A stretch of 64,000 nucleotides of DNA from Pseudomonas sp. NC02 (GTDB taxonomy: Bacteria > Pseudomonadota > Gammaproteobacteria > Pseudomonadales > Pseudomonadaceae). Every line of letters begins with the position of its first letter. Positions within the stretch are counted from its first letter, which is position 1. Both the position numbers and the translations under genes were made by a program. The DNA is taken from assembly GCF_002874965.1 (NCBI RefSeq), contig NZ_CP025624.1:1054001-1118000 (forward strand). Direction: 5' to 3'. Below the pieces are notes generated by a model, which worked only from the letters and a program-made list of their open reading frames with translations, ran no database searches and was not told the DNA's origin. Positions 1 through 9,629 of the stretch are shown in pieces.

Positions 1-875
<875 letters not shown>

Positions 876-978
876 GAAGAAAAATCCTGACAGGTTGCAG
901 GGGGCGGGAGAGCGCCCATAATGTCGCGCATTATACGAGGCCGTGAGCGCCTCTGAACGGGATATTTAGGAGTCTTTT

Positions 979-1737
979 ATGGCCGTTGCCCTGAGCACCT
1001 TAGTCGAGGAAGCGGACCGCTACCTTAATAGTGCCAAAATCGCCGATTACTGCCCCAACGGCCTGCAGGTCGAGGGCCGTCCGCAAGTGCTGCGCATCGT
1101 CAGCGGCGTGACCGCCAGCCAGGCATTGCTGGACGCGGCGGTCGAAGCCCAGGCCGACCTGGTGCTGGTGCACCACGGTTATTTCTGGAAAGGCGAAAGC
1201 CCGTGCATCACCGGCATGAAGCAGCGCCGCCTGAAAACCCTGCTCAAGCACGACATCAGCCTGCTGGCCTATCACTTGCCGCTGGACCTGCACCCTGAGG
1301 TCGGCAACAACGTGCAACTGGCCCGGCAACTGGACATCACCGTCGAAGGCCCGCTGGACCCGGACAACCTCAAGGTCGTCGGCCTGGTGGGCTCCCTGGC
1401 CGAGCCGGCGTCGCCCCGTGATTTTGCCCGCCGCGTGCAGGAAGCCATGGGCCGCGAGCCGCTGCTGATCGAAGGCAGCGAGATGATCCGCCGCGTGGGC
1501 TGGTGCACCGGTGGTGGCCAGGGCTATATCGACCAGGCGGTGCTCGCCGGGGTTGACCTGTACCTGAGCGGCGAAGCCTCGGAGCAGACCTTCCACAGCG
1601 CCCGGGAAAACGACATCAGCTTTATCGCGGCCGGGCACCACGCCACCGAGCGTTACGGCGTGCAAGCCTTGGGCGATTACCTCGCACGGCGCTTCGCCCT
1701 CGAACACCTCTTCATCGATTGCCCAAACCCGATCTAA
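979..1737 (+). CDS. Nif3-like dinuclear metal center hexameric protein (YbgI family)
   Basis: A 252-residue member of the NIF3/YbgI family, cytosolic proteins that form toroidal hexamers with a two-metal site per subunit. Their cellular substrate is not firmly established; GTP cyclohydrolase I-type activity has been proposed for some members. Metal-binding signatures are visible: LVHHGYFW near residues 74-81, the AYHLPLDLHPEVGNN block near 107-121, and the late GEASEQTFHSARE and AAGHHATE blocks. Length is normal for the short bacterial form. A good Shine-Dalgarno (TTAGGAG, 966-972) precedes the ATG. It stands alone between algW (divergent) and cysD. Confidence 0.93.
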   Translation: MAVALSTLVEEADRYLNSAKIADYCPNGLQVEGRPQVLRIVSGVTASQALLDAAVEAQADLVLVHHGYFWKGESPCITGMKQRRLKTLLKHDISLLAYHLPLDLHPEVGNNVQLARQLDITVEGPLDPDNLKVVGLVGSLAEPASPRDFARRVQEAMGREPLLIEGSEMIRRVGWCTGGGQGYIDQAVLAGVDLYLSGEASEQTFHSARENDISFIAAGHHATERYGVQALGDYLARRFALEHLFIDCPNPI

Positions 1738-1755
1738 CGAACACCACCGGATACA

Positions 1756-1783
1756 TGTGGGAGCGGGCTTGCTCGCTCCCACA
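1756..1783. repeat. Single compact REP hairpin
   Basis: TGTGGGAGCGGGCTTGCTCG continues into CTCCCACA, so the two ends of the Pseudomonas REP core meet in one short stem-loop instead of the usual spaced inverted doublet. It lies 19 bases after the Nif3-like stop codon and may act as a 3'-end hairpin for that gene. Confidence 0.8.
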
Positions 1784-1808
1784 TTTGATCGAGTCGAGCC
1801 AAACCCAG

Positions 1809-1826
1809 CGGTATATTGATATACCG
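1809..1826. promoter_or_regulatory. 18-bp perfect palindrome upstream of cysD
   Basis: CGGTATATTGATATACCG has 8-base arms that pair perfectly around a TG centre. It lies about 105 bases before the cysD start, in the only non-coding space upstream of the sulfate-activation operon. The position suits an operator, but which regulator binds is not shown; a CysB link is only a guess. Confidence 0.5.
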
Positions 1827-1931
1827 TTTCGATCTAGCCAGGCCCCTCAATAGAATCAGGCGCTGTGCTAGCATGCCCCGCTCGAACACGGCCCGCTGGC
1901 CGTCCATAAGATCGTTTTTCCGTGAGTAACC

Positions 1932-2849
1932 ATGGTCGACAAACTGACGCATCTGAAACAGCTGGAGGCGGAAAGCATCCACATCATCCGCGAGGTCGCC
2001 GCCGAGTTCGATAACCCGGTGATGCTCTACTCGATCGGTAAAGACTCCGCCGTGATGCTGCACCTGGCACGCAAGGCCTTTTTTCCGGGCAAGCTGCCGT
2101 TTCCGGTGATGCACGTCGACACCCGCTGGAAATTCCAGGAGATGTACAAGTTCCGCGACAAGATGGTCGAAGAGCTTGGTCTTGAGTTGATCACTCACGT
2201 CAACCCGGACGGGGTGGCGCAGGGCATCAACCCGTTCACCCACGGCAGCGCCAAGCACACTGACATCATGAAGACCGAGGGCCTGAAACAGGCGCTCGAC
2301 AAGTATGGTTTCGATGCTGCATTCGGCGGTGCCCGTCGCGATGAAGAGAAATCCCGTGCCAAGGAGCGCGTGTACTCGTTCCGCGACAGCAAGCACCGCT
2401 GGGACCCGAAAAACCAGCGCCCGGAGCTGTGGAACGTCTACAACGGCAACGTCAACAAAGGCGAGTCGATCCGTGTGTTCCCGCTGTCCAACTGGACCGA
2501 GCTGGATATCTGGCAGTACATCTACCTGGAAGGCATCCCGATCGTCCCGCTGTACTTCGCCGCCGAACGCGAAGTGATCGAGAAGAACGGCACGTTGATC
2601 ATGATCGACGACGACCGCATCCTCGAGCACCTGTCCGACGAAGACAAAGCCCGAATCGTCAAAAAGAAAGTACGTTTCCGTACCCTTGGCTGCTACCCGT
2701 TGACGGGCGCGGTGGAGTCCGAAGCCGAGACGCTGACGGACATCATTCAGGAAATGCTCCTGACGCGAACTTCCGAGCGCCAGGGCCGTGTCATCGACCA
2801 CGATGGTGCAGGCTCGATGGAAGATAAAAAACGTCAAGGCTATTTCTAA
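1932..2849 (+). CDS. cysD: Sulfate adenylyltransferase subunit 2
   Basis: The 305-residue catalytic subunit of ATP sulfurylase transfers AMP from ATP to sulfate to make adenosine 5'-phosphosulfate, with the reaction driven by GTP hydrolysis on CysN. The PP-loop motif [17 protein letters not shown] is near residues 35-52, followed by [13 protein letters not shown]. The [16 protein letters not shown] block near 134-149 and the C-terminal [11 protein letters not shown] are typical of CysD. It precedes cysNC by 9 bases and is surely co-transcribed with it. Products feed cysteine synthesis; cysZ for sulfate entry lies 10 kb downstream on the other strand. Confidence 0.97.
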   Translation: MVDKLTHLKQLEAESIHIIREVAAEFDNPVMLYSIGKDSAVMLHLARKAFFPGKLPFPVMHVDTRWKFQEMYKFRDKMVEELGLELITHVNPDGVAQGINPFTHGSAKHTDIMKTEGLKQALDKYGFDAAFGGARRDEEKSRAKERVYSFRDSKHRWDPKNQRPELWNVYNGNVNKGESIRVFPLSNWTELDIWQYIYLEGIPIVPLYFAAEREVIEKNGTLIMIDDDRILEHLSDEDKARIVKKKVRFRTLGCYPLTGAVESEAETLTDIIQEMLLTRTSERQGRVIDHDGAGSMEDKKRQGYF

Positions 2850-2858
2850 GGGGCTGTC

Positions 2859-4757
2859 ATGTCGCATCAATCTGATTTGATCAGCGAGGACATCCTCGCC
2901 TACCTGGGCCAGCACGAGCGCAAGGAAATGTTGCGCTTCCTGACCTGTGGCAACGTCGACGACGGCAAGAGCACCCTGATCGGGCGCCTGCTGCACGACT
3001 CCAAGATGATCTACGAGGATCACCTGGAAGCCATCACCCGCGATTCGAAAAAATCCGGCACCACCGGTGACGACATCGACCTGGCGTTGCTGGTCGACGG
3101 CCTGCAGGCCGAGCGTGAGCAGGGCATCACCATCGACGTTGCCTACCGCTACTTCTCCACCGCCAAGCGCAAATTCATCATCGCCGACACCCCCGGCCAT
3201 GAGCAGTACACCCGCAACATGGCCACCGGTGCCTCCACCTGTGACCTGGCGATCATCCTGATCGACGCCCGCTACGGCGTGCAGACCCAGACCCGTCGCC
3301 ACAGCTTCATCGCCTCGTTGCTGGGCATCAAGCACATCGTGGTGGCCGTCAACAAGATGGACATCAATGGCTTTGACCAAAGCGTATTCGAGTCGATCAA
3401 GGCTGATTACCTGAAGTTTGCCGACGGTATCGCGTTCAAGCCGAGCACCCTGGCCTTCGTGCCGATGTCGGCCCTCAAGGGCGACAACGTGGTGAACAAG
3501 AGCGAGCGTTCGCCCTGGTACACCGGCCAGTCGCTGATGGAGATCCTCGAGACCGTCGAGATCGCCAACGACCGCAACTACACCGACCTGCGTTTCCCGG
3601 TGCAGTACGTCAACCGTCCGAACCTGAACTTCCGTGGTTTTGCCGGCACCCTGGCCAGCGGCATCGTGCACAAGGGCGACGAAGTCGTGGTGCTGCCGTC
3701 GGGCAAGAGCAGCCGCGTCAAATCCATCGTCACCTTTGAAGGTGAACTGGAAAACGCAGGTCCCGGCCAGGCCGTGACCCTTACCATGGAAGACGAAATC
3801 GACATCTCCCGTGGCGACCTGCTGGTGCATGCCGACAACGTGCCGCAAGTGACCGACGCTTTCGACGCCATGCTGGTGTGGATGGCTGAAGAGCCGATGC
3901 TGCCGGGCAAGAAATACGACATCAAGCGCGCCACCAGCTACGTGCCGGGTTCCATCACCAGCATTGTGCATCGCGTGGATGTGAACACCCTGGAAGAAGG
4001 CCCGGCGAGCGCCTTGCAGTTGAACGAGATCGGCCGGGTCAAGGTCAGCCTCGACACGGTCATCGCCCTGGACGGTTACGCGAGCAACCGCACCACCGGC
4101 TCGTTCATCGTCATCGACCGTTTGACCAACGGCACCGTGGCTGCGGGCATGATCATCGCGCCGCCGGTGACCCATGGCAGCGCGGCGCAGCACGGCAAAC
4201 TGGCTCACGTGGCCACCGAAGAGCGCGCCCAGCGCTTCGGCCAGCAACCGGCGACCGTGTTGTTCAGCGGCTTGTCGGGCGCCGGCAAAAGCACCCTGGC
4301 CTACGCGGTTGAACGCAAGCTGTTCGACATGGGCCGTGCGGTGTTTGTGCTGGACGGCCAGAACCTGCGCCACGACCTGAACAAGGGCTTGCCGCAGGAC
4401 CGTGCCGGGCGTACCGAGAACTGGCGTCGTGCCGCGCACGTGGCGCGTCAGTTCAACGAAGCCGGCTTGCTGACGTTGGCGGCGTTTGTTGCCCCGGATG
4501 CTGAAGGGCGTGAACAGGCCAAGGCGCTGATCGGCGGTGATCGTTTGCTGACCGTGTACGTGCAGGCTTCGCCGCTGGTGTGTGCCGAGCGTGATCCGCA
4601 AGGTTTGTACGCGGCGGGCGGCGATAACATCCCGGGTGAGTCGTTCCCGTATGACGTACCGTTGAATGCGGACCTGGTGATCGATACCCAGGCGTTGTCG
4701 CTGGAAGACAGCGTCAAGCAAGTGCTGGAACTGCTGCGCCAGCGCGGCGCGATCTAA
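2859..4757 (+). CDS. cysNC: Bifunctional sulfate adenylyltransferase subunit 1 / APS kinase
   Basis: A fusion of the GTPase subunit of ATP sulfurylase (CysN, residues 1 to about 450) and adenosine-5'-phosphosulfate kinase (CysC, about 455-632), as usual in pseudomonads. The N half shows the EF-Tu-like G1 loop [15 protein letters not shown], the switch II motif [17 protein letters not shown] and NKMD. The C half shows a P-loop [11 protein letters not shown] near residue 470 and a [10 protein letters not shown] block corresponding to the APS-binding motif. Together with CysD it converts sulfate to PAPS. The 632-residue length matches the fused family. A strong terminator follows directly. Confidence 0.97.
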   Translation: MSHQSDLISEDILAYLGQHERKEMLRFLTCGNVDDGKSTLIGRLLHDSKMIYEDHLEAITRDSKKSGTTGDDIDLALLVDGLQAEREQGITIDVAYRYFSTAKRKFIIADTPGHEQYTRNMATGASTCDLAIILIDARYGVQTQTRRHSFIASLLGIKHIVVAVNKMDINGFDQSVFESIKADYLKFADGIAFKPSTLAFVPMSALKGDNVVNKSERSPWYTGQSLMEILETVEIANDRNYTDLRFPVQYVNRPNLNFRGFAGTLASGIVHKGDEVVVLPSGKSSRVKSIVTFEGELENAGPGQAVTLTMEDEIDISRGDLLVHADNVPQVTDAFDAMLVWMAEEPMLPGKKYDIKRATSYVPGSITSIVHRVDVNTLEEGPASALQLNEIGRVKVSLDTVIALDGYASNRTTGSFIVIDRLTNGTVAAGMIIAPPVTHGSAAQHGKLAHVATEERAQRFGQQPATVLFSGLSGAGKSTLAYAVERKLFDMGRAVFVLDGQNLRHDLNKGLPQDRAGRTENWRRAAHVARQFNEAGLLTLAAFVAPDAEGREQAKALIGGDRLLTVYVQASPLVCAERDPQGLYAAGGDNIPGESFPYDVPLNADLVIDTQALSLEDSVKQVLELLRQRGAI

Positions 4758-4770
4758 GCTTCAAGTGCAC

Positions 4771-4802
4771 AAAAAAGCCCGCCATGTTGGTGGGCTTTTT
4801 TT
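4771..4802 (+). terminator. Rho-independent terminator of cysD-cysNC
   Basis: GCCCGCCA pairs with TGGTGGGC (one G-T pair) around a TGT loop and is followed by a run of seven T; the A-tract on the left also allows function in the opposite direction. Confidence 0.88.
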
Positions 4803-4830
4803 ATGGGGCCTTGGAAACAACTCGGTCAAA

Positions 4831-4922
4831 TGGGGGAGCGGGCTTGCTCGCGAAAGCAGAGTGTCAGCCGCCACATGTATAGGCTGGCACACCGCATTCG
4901 CGAGCAAGCCCGCTCCCACATT
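4831..4922. repeat. REP doublet (inverted pair)
   Basis: Left element GGGGGAGCGGGCTTGCTCGC (first base differs from the consensus) and right element GCGAGCAAGCCCGCTCCCACA flank a 50-base spacer containing GTGTCAGCCG and GGCTGGCACA. It sits between the convergent cysNC and acyltransferase genes. Confidence 0.9.
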
Positions 4923-4926
4923 TTGA

Positions 4927-5826
4927 TCAGTGACTGGCGGGATAATCTGTGTGCAATTTGGCGAGCAACACATCCTTCTCTTCCCACAACCGGTTGATCC
5001 AGCCCTGGAACGCCAACCGATACTCCCCATCCTGCTCATAATTCTTGCCGATAAACTCGGCCGGAATCTGCACCTCTTCAAACTGCACGACAACGTCCTT
5101 CACATTCCCGCACAGCAAATCCCAATAACCGGGGCGCCCACCAGGATAGTGAATGGTCACGTTCACCAGCGATTTCAGCTGTTCACCCATGGCATCCAGC
5201 ACAAAGGCAATGCCGCCGGCCTTGGGCTTGAGCAGGTAGCGAAACGGTGACTGTTGCTGTGCATGCTTGCCCGGGGTAAACCGCGTGCCTTCGGCAAAGT
5301 TGAAAATGCCCACCGGGTTATGGCGAAACTTCGCGCAGGTCTTGCGGGTAGTTTCCAGGTCCTTGCCTTTCTTTTCCGGGTGCTTTTCCAGGTACGCCTT
5401 GGTGTAGCGCTTCATGAACGGGAAGCCCAGCGTCCACCACGCCAAGCCAATCACCGGGACCCAGATCAGCTCCTGCTTGAGGAAGAACTTCAGCGGGCGA
5501 ATGCGCCGGTTGAGCACGTATTGCAGCACCATGATATCGACCCAGCTCTGGTGGTTGCTGGTCACCAGATATGAGTGTTCATAGTCCAGGCCTTCCAGGC
5601 CTTTCAGGTGCCAGCGGGTGCGTCGCACCAGGTTCATCCAGGCCTTGTTGTTGCTGATCCAGGCCTCGTGGGTCTGGTTCATCAGCCATTCACTGAAGCG
5701 TTTGGCAAACGGCAGCGCCTTGAACAGCGCCACGATAAACAGGAACGAGCACAGCAAAATCGTATTCAACGCCAGCAACAGCGAGGCGATCACCCCGCGC
5801 ACGGCGGCAGGTAGAAAATCCAGCAT
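4927..5826 (-). CDS. 1-acyl-sn-glycerol-3-phosphate acyltransferase family protein (YihG-like)
   Basis: A 299-residue inner-membrane acyltransferase of the PlsC superfamily. Members of the YihG branch transfer acyl groups to lysophosphatidic acid and adjust phospholipid composition. There is an N-terminal hydrophobic segment (about residues 10-38). The catalytic motif NHQSWVD (HX4D) is near residue 90 and the acceptor-binding motif FAEGTRF near 178. The initiator ATG directly abuts the stop codon of pta upstream (TAAATG), so the two are co-transcribed and probably translationally coupled. The pairing with pta is positional; a shared pathway is not evident from sequence. Confidence 0.9.
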   Translation of the reverse strand: MLDFLPAAVRGVIASLLLALNTILLCSFLFIVALFKALPFAKRFSEWLMNQTHEAWISNNKAWMNLVRRTRWHLKGLEGLDYEHSYLVTSNHQSWVDIMVLQYVLNRRIRPLKFFLKQELIWVPVIGLAWWTLGFPFMKRYTKAYLEKHPEKKGKDLETTRKTCAKFRHNPVGIFNFAEGTRFTPGKHAQQQSPFRYLLKPKAGGIAFVLDAMGEQLKSLVNVTIHYPGGRPGYWDLLCGNVKDVVVQFEEVQIPAEFIGKNYEQDGEYRLAFQGWINRLWEEKDVLLAKLHTDYPASH

Positions 5827-7926
5827 TTAGACATCCATAGGTCGGTTGGCGGCTTGAATCGCGGTCAATGCGATCGTGTACACGATGTCGTCCACCTGCG
5901 CCCCGCGGGGCAGGTCGTTCACCGGTTTGCGCAGGCCTTGCAGCATTGGGCCCAGGCTGACGCAATCGGCACTGCGCTGCACGGCCTTGTGGGTGGTGTT
6001 GCCGGTGTTGAGATCGGGGAACACGAACACCGTGGCCTTGCCCGCCACCAGGCTGTTGGGCGCCAGTTGCCGGGCCACGCTTTCGTTGGCGGCGGCGTCG
6101 TACTGCAACGGGCCGTCGATCAGCAGCGAGCTTTGGGCTTCGTGGGCGAGCAGGGTGGCTTCGCGGACCTTCTCGACCTCCTCGCCCGTGGCCGAATCAC
6201 CGCTGGAGTAACTGATCATCGCCACCCGTGGCGTGATACCGAATGCGGCGGCCGAGTCGGCGCTTTGCAGGGCGATTTCCGCCAGCTCCGCCGCGCTGGG
6301 GTGCGGGTTCATCACGCAGTCGCCGTATACCAGCACTTGCTCGGGGAACAGCATGAAAAACACCGACGAGACCAGGGTGCAGCCCGGCGCGGTCTTGATC
6401 AGTTGCAAGGCCGGGCGAATGGTATTGGCAGTGGAGTGGATGACGCCGGAGACCAGGCCGTCCACTTCATCCAGGGCGAGCATCATGGTGGCGATCACCA
6501 CGGTGTCTTCCAGTTGCTGCTCGGCCATCGGCGCGTTGAGGCTTTTGGTTTTGCGCAGGGCCACCATCGGCTCCACGTAGCGCTGGCGAATCAAGTCCGG
6601 GTCGAGAATCTCCAGGCCTTCGGGCAACTCGATGCCATGGGCGCGGGCCACCGCTTCCACGTCCGCTGGCTTGGCCAGCAGCACGCAACGGGCAATCCCG
6701 CGCGCCTGGCAGATGGCCGCAGCCTGTACGGTCAGCGGCTCGCTGCCTTCGGGCAACACGATGCGCTTGTTGGCGGCCTGGGCGCGCTGGATCAGTTGAT
6801 AGCGGAACACCGCCGGCGACAGGCGCATCTCCCGCGGCGTGCCGCAGCGCTGGTGCAGCCAGCGGGCGTCGAGGTGGCTGGCGACGAAATCGGTGATGAT
6901 CTCCGCACGTTCGCGGTCATCAATCGGGATTTCCTTGTTCAGGCTGTTGAGCTGGTTGGCCGTGTCATACGAGCCGGTGCTCACCGACAGCACCGGCAGC
7001 CCGGCCTGGAACGCGCCACGGCACAGGTCCATGATCCGTGGGTCGGGCAGGGTGTCGCTGGTCAGCAACAGGCCCGCCAGCGGCACGCCGTTGATGGCGG
7101 CCAGGCTGACGGCGAGGATGATGTCGTCGCGGTCGCCGGGGGTCACTACCAGCACGCCGGGCTTGAGCAGCTCCACGGTGTTGCGCATGGTGCGCGCGCA
7201 GATGATGATCTTGGTCATGCGCCGGGTTTCATAATCGCCGGCGTTGAGGATCTGCGCGCCCATCAGGTCGGCCACGTCGCGGGTGCGCGGGGCGTTGAGT
7301 TCCGGCTGGTAGGGGATGCAGCCCAACAGGCGGAAATCGCCGCTGCGCAACAACGGCGAATGCTCTTTGAGCCGTGCCGAGAACGCCTCCATGCTTTCGT
7401 CGGTGCGCACTTTGTTGAGGATCACGCCCAACACTTTTGGATCTTTCGGGCCGCCGAACAGCTGGGCCTGCAATTCCACGCGGCCGGAGAGTTCGGTCAG
7501 CACTTCGTTTTCCGGGGCCGAGACCAGGATCACCTCGGCGTCCAGGCTCTTGGCCAGGTGCAGGTTGACCCGGGCCGCATAGCTGGCACTGCGGGTCGGC
7601 ACCATGCCTTCGACGATCAGCACGTCCTTGCCCACGGCGGCTTGCTGGTAAAGGGTGATGATTTCTTCCAGCAGCTCGTCGAGCTGGCCGTCGCCGAGCA
7701 TCCGTTCGACATGGGCCAGGCCCAGAGGCTGGGGCGGTTTCAGGCCGTGGGTGCGGGCCACCAGCTCGGTAGAGCGCTCGGGGCCGGTGTCGCCGGGGTG
7801 CGGCTGGGCAATCGGTTTGAAGAAGCCGACTTTCAGCCCGGCCCGTTCAAGGGTGCGCACCAGCCCAAGGCTGATGGAGGTCAGACCCACACCAAAATCG
7901 GTGGGCGCGATAAAAAAAGTCTGCAT
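5827..7926 (-). CDS. pta: Phosphate acetyltransferase, long form
   Basis: A 699-residue enzyme interconverting acetyl-CoA and acetyl phosphate in the cytosol (Pta-AckA pathway). Three regions are visible: an N-terminal P-loop-like dethiobiotin-synthetase domain (FIAPTDFGVGLTS at the very start, ending near residue 220), a central DRTGG domain (about 220-330, with VVTPGDRDDI), and the C-terminal catalytic PTA_PTB domain with LPEGSEPLTVQAA and SYSSGDSATGEEVEKVREAT. I chose the ATG at 7926 because the protein then begins MQTFFIAPT as in relatives; an in-frame ATG at 7947 would add seven unconserved residues. No ackA is adjacent. Confidence 0.95.
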   Translation of the reverse strand: MQTFFIAPTDFGVGLTSISLGLVRTLERAGLKVGFFKPIAQPHPGDTGPERSTELVARTHGLKPPQPLGLAHVERMLGDGQLDELLEEIITLYQQAAVGKDVLIVEGMVPTRSASYAARVNLHLAKSLDAEVILVSAPENEVLTELSGRVELQAQLFGGPKDPKVLGVILNKVRTDESMEAFSARLKEHSPLLRSGDFRLLGCIPYQPELNAPRTRDVADLMGAQILNAGDYETRRMTKIIICARTMRNTVELLKPGVLVVTPGDRDDIILAVSLAAINGVPLAGLLLTSDTLPDPRIMDLCRGAFQAGLPVLSVSTGSYDTANQLNSLNKEIPIDDRERAEIITDFVASHLDARWLHQRCGTPREMRLSPAVFRYQLIQRAQAANKRIVLPEGSEPLTVQAAAICQARGIARCVLLAKPADVEAVARAHGIELPEGLEILDPDLIRQRYVEPMVALRKTKSLNAPMAEQQLEDTVVIATMMLALDEVDGLVSGVIHSTANTIRPALQLIKTAPGCTLVSSVFFMLFPEQVLVYGDCVMNPHPSAAELAEIALQSADSAAAFGITPRVAMISYSSGDSATGEEVEKVREATLLAHEAQSSLLIDGPLQYDAAANESVARQLAPNSLVAGKATVFVFPDLNTGNTTHKAVQRSADCVSLGPMLQGLRKPVNDLPRGAQVDDIVYTIALTAIQAANRPMDV

Positions 7927-7986
7927 GCGAATTCTCTGGAGGTGCATGGCTTCGGTGGCGGCCTATGGCTGGCTGCCTACCGGGAA

Positions 7987-8295
7987 TCAGGTGCCAAGGT
8001 TATCTTTATCTGAGCCTTGCGCACACCAGCCGCACGTAAAGGGCTTGTCTATTTTTTCAAGGCGTTGCGCCGGGTCCGTGACCCAGGCCCGGGATTGCCA
8101 GGGTGGCTGGTGGCGCAGGTGCTGGGTGTGGCCGCAGGAAAGCTCGACGACCCAGTGCCGGTCTTCGTCCTGGTGAAATCCGACGACCGTCGGGTCAGTT
8201 GTTCGACCCCGTCCGTCCGGGTTGTGTTCGCTTTCGGGCAAATCCTTGTTTAGACTTGTCCGTTCTTCATTCTTCTGCAAAAGGTCTCGCCCCAT
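7987..8295 (-). CDS. DUF3565 domain protein, small Cys/His protein
   Basis: A protein of at most 102 residues with the block VVGFHQDEDRHWVVELSCGH, then TQHLRHQPPW, and a closing CGWC pair. The four conserved Cys/His sites (CGHxxHxRH and CxxC) suggest a small metal-binding module; function is unknown for this Pseudomonas family. The start is uncertain. An ATG at 8295 overlaps the divergent FKBP start by two bases; the conserved part begins only around residue 34, so a later GTG/TTG start is possible. It is transcribed toward pta with a 60-base gap. Confidence 0.75.
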   Translation of the reverse strand: MGRDLLQKNEERTSLNKDLPESEHNPDGRGRTTDPTVVGFHQDEDRHWVVELSCGHTQHLRHQPPWQSRAWVTDPAQRLEKIDKPFTCGWCAQGSDKDNLGT

Positions 8296-8779
8296 GCCGA
8301 TCGCCGCCAATAAGGCTGTCTCCATTGACTATACCCTGACCAACGACGCTGGTGAGGTCATCGACAGTTCTGCCGGCGGCGCGCCGCTGGTCTACCTGCA
8401 AGGTGCAGGTAACATCATCCCGGGCCTGGAAAAGGCCCTGGAAGGCAAAGAGGTCGGTGACGAACTGACCGTTGCCGTAGAACCTGAAGATGCCTACGGC
8501 GAATACGCTGCCGAACTGGTCAGCACCCTGAGCCGCAGCATGTTCGAAGGTGTCGACGAGCTGGAAGTGGGCATGCAGTTCCACGCTTCCGCTCCGGACG
8601 GCCAGATGCAAATCGTCACCATCCGTGACCTGGACGGCGACGACGTGACCGTCGACGGCAACCACCCGCTGGCTGGCCAGCGCCTGAACTTCCAGGTGAA
8701 GATCGTCGCTATCCGTGACGCTTCCCAGGAAGAAGTGGCCCACGGCCACGTGCACGGCGAAGGTGGTCACCACCATTAA
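8294..8779 (+). CDS. FKBP-type peptidyl-prolyl isomerase, SlyD-like
   Basis: A 161-residue cis-trans prolyl isomerase and chaperone of the SlyD/FklB type. The FKBP half is marked by YTLTNDAGEVIDSS and the PLVYLQGAGNIIPGLEKAL motif (residues 29-52). The insert-in-flap chaperone domain follows (EPEDAYGEYAAELV onward), and the protein ends in a histidine-rich tail (HGHVHGEGGHHH) likely to bind nickel or other metals. The ATG at 8294 is favoured because the protein begins MPIAANKAVSIDYTL as in relatives; an upstream in-frame ATG at 8222 lies in non-conserved sequence. A clear terminator follows. Confidence 0.95.
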   Translation: MPIAANKAVSIDYTLTNDAGEVIDSSAGGAPLVYLQGAGNIIPGLEKALEGKEVGDELTVAVEPEDAYGEYAAELVSTLSRSMFEGVDELEVGMQFHASAPDGQMQIVTIRDLDGDDVTVDGNHPLAGQRLNFQVKIVAIRDASQEEVAHGHVHGEGGHHH

Positions 8780-8805
8780 TTGACTGAGCGACGCTCTGTC
8801 AGTTG

Positions 8806-8833
8806 GAAAAAGGCGCCTTCGGGCGCCTTTTTC
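8806..8833 (+). terminator. Rho-independent terminator after the FKBP gene
   Basis: AAAAAGGCGCC and GGCGCCTTTTT pair around a TTCG tetraloop, 27 bases after the stop; the symmetric A and T tracts could serve both strands. Confidence 0.92.
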
Positions 8834-8914
8834 ATTTGGCGGCTATTCTTGCCGACTTGGCGGCTGTAATCTCGAATGGCCGTTACGAAGAACATGGGAT
8901 ATCTGGAGTTCGTC

Positions 8915-9397
8915 ATGAGTGCTTTCCACGACCTTAAACTCAAAGCCCTGGATGGTCAGGAGCTGCCTCTGGCGCCCTTCAAGGGGCAAGTCGTGCTGGT
9001 GGTCAACGTCGCCTCCAAATGTGGGTTGACCCCACAGTACGCCGCGCTGGAAAACCTCTATCAGCAATACAAAGACCAGGGTTTCACCGTACTCGGGCTG
9101 CCGTGCAATCAATTTGCCGGGCAGGAACCGGGTACTGAAGAAGAAATCCAGGAATTCTGCAGCCTCAACTACGGCGTGACCTTTCCCCTGGGCAGCAAGC
9201 TTGAGGTGAATGGCCACGATCGCCACCAGCTGTATCGATTGCTGGCGGGCGAGGGCGCCGAATTTCCCGGGGACATCACCTGGAACTTCGAGAAATTCCT
9301 GTTGGGCAAGGACGGCCGGGTGCTGGCGCGTTTCTCGCCGCGTACACCGCCGGATGACCCCTCCATTATTCAGGCGATCGAAAAAGCATTGAACTGA
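8915..9397 (+). CDS. Glutathione peroxidase family (thiol peroxidase)
   Basis: A 160-residue cytosolic peroxidase reducing organic hydroperoxides. The peroxidatic cysteine lies in NVASKCGLT (residue about 36), the second conserved block is LGLPCNQFAGQEP, and the catalytic tryptophan sits in TWNFEKFL. The cysteine rather than selenocysteine form is normal for bacteria; such enzymes usually take electrons from thioredoxin. I chose ATG 8915 (MSAFHDLKLKALDG) because it has CTGGAG at 8902-8907 and matches the family N-terminus; an in-frame ATG at 8876 would add 13 unconserved residues. Confidence 0.94.
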   Translation: MSAFHDLKLKALDGQELPLAPFKGQVVLVVNVASKCGLTPQYAALENLYQQYKDQGFTVLGLPCNQFAGQEPGTEEEIQEFCSLNYGVTFPLGSKLEVNGHDRHQLYRLLAGEGAEFPGDITWNFEKFLLGKDGRVLARFSPRTPPDDPSIIQAIEKALN

Positions 9398-9425
9398 TAC
9401 TTTTCAGCATTCTCGAGTGAGTTTC

Positions 9426-9522
9426 TGTGGCAAGGGAGCTTCCTGTGGCAGGGAGTTTCCTATGGCAAGGGAGCTTGCTGTGGCGAGGGAGCTTGCTCCC
9501 GCTGGGCTGCGAAGCAGCCCCA
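9426..9522. repeat. Tandem degenerate TGTGGCAAGGGAGCTT repeats
   Basis: Four imperfect copies of a roughly 17-22 base unit follow each other: TGTGGCAAGGGAGCTTCC, TGTGGCAGGGAGTTTCC, TATGGCAAGGGAGCTTGC and TGTGGCGAGGGAGCTTGC. The last continues into the hairpin GCTGGGCTGC-GAAGCAGCCC. The final unit is a dispersed Pseudomonas intergenic repeat; the earlier ones look like decayed tandem copies. No gene is present. Confidence 0.75.
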
Positions 9523-9629
9523 TGCCCTCCCGCTTTTACCCCTTAATCACCCCAATCAATAGTGCTATCCAACACGCTGCACACTCCATATTATCCACAT
9601 CATAAATTCCTTTCCGATGGAGTGCTCCC

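Noticed and set aside
1734..4721. A 995-codon open frame on the minus strand across cysD-cysNC
   Set aside because: It is fully antisense to two well-conserved genes, is His/Val/Gln/Asp-rich with no domain, and reflects GC-rich third positions.
5854..8013. A 719-codon plus-strand frame opposite pta
   Set aside because: Shadow of pta; composition (His, Gln, Ala, Gly) is typical of antisense frames in high-GC genomes.
9417..9605. 62-codon frame after glutathione peroxidase
   Set aside because: Built from the tandem repeat (repeated AREL motifs) and not a gene.
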